Positions 6,310-8,038 of a stretch of DNA of 8,038 bases are shown here, piece after piece. This stretch comes from Arenicella sp. (GTDB taxonomy: Bacteria > Pseudomonadota > Gammaproteobacteria > Arenicellales > Arenicellaceae), in contig JAESTB010000425.1 of the NCBI GenBank assembly GCA_016763815.1, positions 1 through 8,038 of the forward strand, in the 5' to 3' direction. Position 1 is the stretch's first letter, and each line of letters opens with the position of its first letter. Under the pieces are notes generated by a model. That model was not told the DNA's origin, searched no databases, and saw nothing but the letters and a program-made list of their open reading frames with translations. The position numbers and the translations under genes were made by a program.

Positions 6310-6447
6310 ATGGCCTTGGACTTTGACAGTGCCCGACTAACAAACTCGTATTTGACATCCGAGCACGAGGAGTGGCGAACGCTACTGCGCCGGTTTTTTG
6401 ATCGTGAAATCATGCGCGACCTTGCGTCTCGTCAGTACGGGGTATAA
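6310..6447 (+). pseudogene. Acyl-CoA dehydrogenase remnant with internal deletion (N-terminus joined to C-terminus)
   Basis: A 45-codon ORF starts at ATG 6310 with a good ribosome site (GGGAG 6298-6302, 7 nt spacing). Residues 1-35 (MALDFDSARLTNSYLTSEHE onward to FFDREIM) read as the N-terminal alpha-helical start of an acyl-CoA dehydrogenase. The last residues, EIMRDLASRQYGV, look like the usual C-terminus of the same family (commonly GGTNEIM followed by a short basic tail). The two pieces share Glu-Ile-Met at 6406-6414 (gaaatcatg). A deletion between two copies of this short sequence would remove about 340 codons while keeping the frame. The flavin site, the catalytic glutamate and the substrate pocket are all missing, so no enzyme activity is possible. 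The TAA is 4 nt before the GST start, as expected if the intact ancestor was the first gene of the operon. The deletion model is inferred from the family pattern. Confidence 0.7.
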
Positions 6448-6451
6448 GGAA

Positions 6452-7090
6452 GTGACGATCAAGCTCTGGCACTGCCACAACGCCCGCTCCCTGCGGGTTC
6501 TCTGGGCTCTGGAAGAAATGGGCCTGGACTACGAGCTGGAGGTCATGACATTCCCGCCACGGTTTACCCAGCCCGAGTTTCTCGAAGTCAACGAACTGGG
6601 TACCATCCCCTACATGATCGACGGCGAAACCCATATGACCGAGTCTTCCGGCATTCCCCTGTATCTGGTGGAGCGCTACGGCAAGCATGAGTTTGGCCTC
6701 AAGCCCGACCACCCCGAGTACGGCGACTATATCAACTGGCTGTTCCACAGTGATGCCACCCTGACCTTTCCGCAGACGGTGTATATCCGTTACACCCTGC
6801 AGGAGCCGCCCGAGCGCGGCTTGCAAGGGGCGGCGACAGACTATATGAAATGGTTTCACGCCCGCTTGCGCAGGCTGAACAGGTACTTGGACGACGGTCG
6901 GGAGTACCTGGTGGGCGATCGCTTTACCATTGCTGATATCGACATTGTCTACGCGCTGCACCTGGGTGAATCCTTGAAGATCGATGAGCACTATAAGCCC
7001 CATGTCCGCGATTACCTGAATCGCATGCGCGCTCGCCCCGCCTTTCAGAAGGTGGTAGTGATCGGCGAAGAAGGCAGCATTTTTAAATAG
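6452..7090 (+). CDS. Glutathione S-transferase family protein
   Basis: A 212-residue protein of normal GST length. The N-terminal thioredoxin-like domain (about 1-78) begins IKLWHCHNARSLRVLWALEE, with a candidate catalytic Ser13 or Cys8 region. It continues with the cis-proline loop GTIPYM (Pro53) and the glutathione-binding TESSG (63-67). The helical C-terminal domain (about 90-205) has the folding motif FTIADIDIVYAL, with Asp162. Expected activity is conjugation or glutathione-dependent reduction or isomerisation of an electrophile in the cytoplasm; the substrate is unknown. I choose GTG 6452 because family proteins start just before the first beta strand. It follows the upstream TAA by 4 nt, which suggests translational coupling. 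The AAGGA before it is unusually close (about 1 nt), and an earlier in-frame TTG at 6398 or 6422 or GTG at 6404 would overlap the remnant gene. GST genes often accompany acyl-CoA or xenobiotic degradation genes. Confidence 0.85.
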   Translation: MTIKLWHCHNARSLRVLWALEEMGLDYELEVMTFPPRFTQPEFLEVNELGTIPYMIDGETHMTESSGIPLYLVERYGKHEFGLKPDHPEYGDYINWLFHSDATLTFPQTVYIRYTLQEPPERGLQGAATDYMKWFHARLRRLNRYLDDGREYLVGDRFTIADIDIVYALHLGESLKIDEHYKPHVRDYLNRMRARPAFQKVVVIGEEGSIFK

Positions 7091-7155
7091 AAGCTTTTGC
7101 AAACAGCAATTGTCCATTAGAGAACCGCTACAAGAAAAGATTGGAGAGTGTAACA

Positions 7156-8038
7156 ATGAAATTTACCGAAGAGCACGAAGCGATACGCAACACCGTGGCT
7201 CAGTTTGTCGACAAAGAGATCAACCCCTACTGCGACCAGTGGGAAAAAGACGGCATCTTCCCCGCCCATGAGTTGTTTAAAAAAATGGGTGATCTCGGCC
7301 TGCTGGGCATTGCCAAACCCACCGAATACGGCGGTATGGGTCTGGACTACAGCTACCAAATTGTCTTCTCCGAAGAGCTGGGCCGTATTGCCAGTGGGGG
7401 TGTCTCCATGGCCATTGGTGTGCAGACCGACATGTCGACACCGGCCATGGCCAAGTTTGGCAGTGACTACATCAAGCAGGAGTTTCTAACCAAAGCCATT
7501 GCTGGCGATGCAGTATGCGCCATCGCCGTCAGTGAACCCCACGCCGGTTCTGATGTTGCCAACATTAAAACCGCCGCCGTAAAAGACGGCGATGACTATG
7601 TGATTAACGGCAGCAAAATGTGGATTACCAATGCCACCCAGGCCGATTACCTGTGCCTGCTGGCTAATACCGGTGGCGACAACCCGCACCTGAGTAAATC
7701 CCTGATTGTCGTGCCGACCAATACCCCGGGCATCTCTTTTTCTGAAAAGCTCGACAAGCTAGGCATGCGCTCCTCCGATACCGCACAAATATTCTTTGAC
7801 GATGTGCGCGTACCACAGAAAAACCTGATCGGCGAAGAGGGCATGGGTTTCACCTACCAGATGCAGCAGTTCCAGGAAGAGCGACTCTTTGCGGCTGCCA
7901 GCGGACTCAAAGGCATGGAGGCCTGCATTAACAGCACCATCGAATATACACGCGAGCGCATGGCCTTCGGTAAACCGCTGTTGGACCAGCAGGTGATTCA
8001 CTTTCGCCTGGCCGAGCTGCAAACCGAAGTCGAAGCCC
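7156..8038 (+). CDS. Acyl-CoA dehydrogenase, possibly citronellyl-CoA dehydrogenase (AtuD)-like, 3' end outside window
   Basis: The frame is open from ATG 7156 (GGAGA at 7143-7147, 8 nt spacing) to the window end, giving 294 residues of an expected 380-390. Visible acyl-CoA dehydrogenase features are the N-terminal helical domain (1-115), the signature CAIAVSEPHAGSD (121-133) that binds flavin and substrate, the beta-domain strand WITNATQADYLCLLANT (156-172), LGMRSSDTAQIFFDDVRVP (202-220) and RERMAFGKPL (266-275). The catalytic glutamate near residue 370 lies outside the window. The enzyme would use FAD to form a 2,3-enoyl-CoA and pass electrons to electron-transfer flavoprotein. The blocks GDLGLLGI, YGGMGLDYSY, EELGRI and MAIGVQTDM recall AtuD of acyclic terpene degradation; this is from memory and moderately certain. 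It lies 65 nt after the GST gene in the same direction, probably in one operon. Confidence 0.92.
   Translation, partial: MKFTEEHEAIRNTVAQFVDKEINPYCDQWEKDGIFPAHELFKKMGDLGLLGIAKPTEYGGMGLDYSYQIVFSEELGRIASGGVSMAIGVQTDMSTPAMAKFGSDYIKQEFLTKAIAGDAVCAIAVSEPHAGSDVANIKTAAVKDGDDYVINGSKMWITNATQADYLCLLANTGGDNPHLSKSLIVVPTNTPGISFSEKLDKLGMRSSDTAQIFFDDVRVPQKNLIGEEGMGFTYQMQQFQEERLFAAASGLKGMEACINSTIEYTRERMAFGKPLLDQQVIHFRLAELQTEVEA

Noticed and set aside
6410..7156. A 248-codon open frame on the minus strand opposite the GST gene
   Set aside because: It is fully antisense to a clearly recognisable GST. Long antisense frames are common in GC-rich genes, and its translation shows no family features.
7205..7489. 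A 94-codon plus-strand ORF inside the second acyl-CoA dehydrogenase
   Set aside because: It is an out-of-frame shadow of the strongly supported dehydrogenase frame.

Overview
The window looks like a gammaproteobacterial chromosome segment, possibly marine (inferred from the gene families, not from any marker gene). It joins two regions of different character. Roughly positions 1-5000 are AT-rich; one line sampled by eye in the regulator gene is about 37% G+C. They hold loosely packed accessory genes. From about 5100 to the end the DNA is clearly richer in G+C (one sampled line about 63%) and reads as a compact catabolic cluster. A decayed IS110-family transposase lies exactly at the join.

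Left region. Positions 1-645 (+) are the C-terminal part of a large protein that resembles the HzsA-like, cytochrome-associated secreted proteins. Convergent to it, 734-1245 (-) encodes a small secreted protein that is readable only if one frameshift is allowed, and the shift falls on a U UUU UUA heptamer. Next comes an intact membrane fatty acid hydroxylase/sterol desaturase (1426-2196, -). It is divergent from a CadC/ToxR-like one-component regulator with a membrane anchor and a C-terminal TPR region (2409-4352, +). The shared 212-bp intergenic region carries a perfect 8-bp inverted repeat and an 11-bp-spaced direct repeat, which makes it a plausible control region for both genes.

Junction. 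Positions 4353-4507 contain a 14-bp tandem repeat and a long-range hairpin. They are followed by the C-terminal third of an IS110-family transposase (4508-5005, -) with an in-frame TGA and no N-terminal catalytic domain.

Right region. An AraC-family regulator (5110-6213, +) has lost one base near position 6089, which replaces the end of its DNA-binding domain with an unrelated tail; the ancestral stop is visible at 6123-6125. A 22-bp near-palindrome follows. Then comes a 45-codon ORF made of the N-terminus and the last few residues of an acyl-CoA dehydrogenase, apparently joined by an internal deletion at a shared Glu-Ile-Met. A glutathione S-transferase-like gene (6452-7090) starts 4 nt after that stop. 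A second, intact acyl-CoA dehydrogenase (from 7156) runs off the window; its sequence recalls citronellyl-CoA dehydrogenase (AtuD-like).

Taken together, the right part looks like a regulator plus acyl-CoA/isoprenoid degradation operon undergoing partial decay (regulator frameshifted, first dehydrogenase gutted) next to a dead transposon. I found no convincing new defence or mobile system, no CRISPR array, and no tRNA or rRNA gene. The most worthwhile leads are the possible -1 frameshift gene, the internally deleted dehydrogenase, the frameshifted AraC regulator and the divergent regulator/hydroxylase pair.
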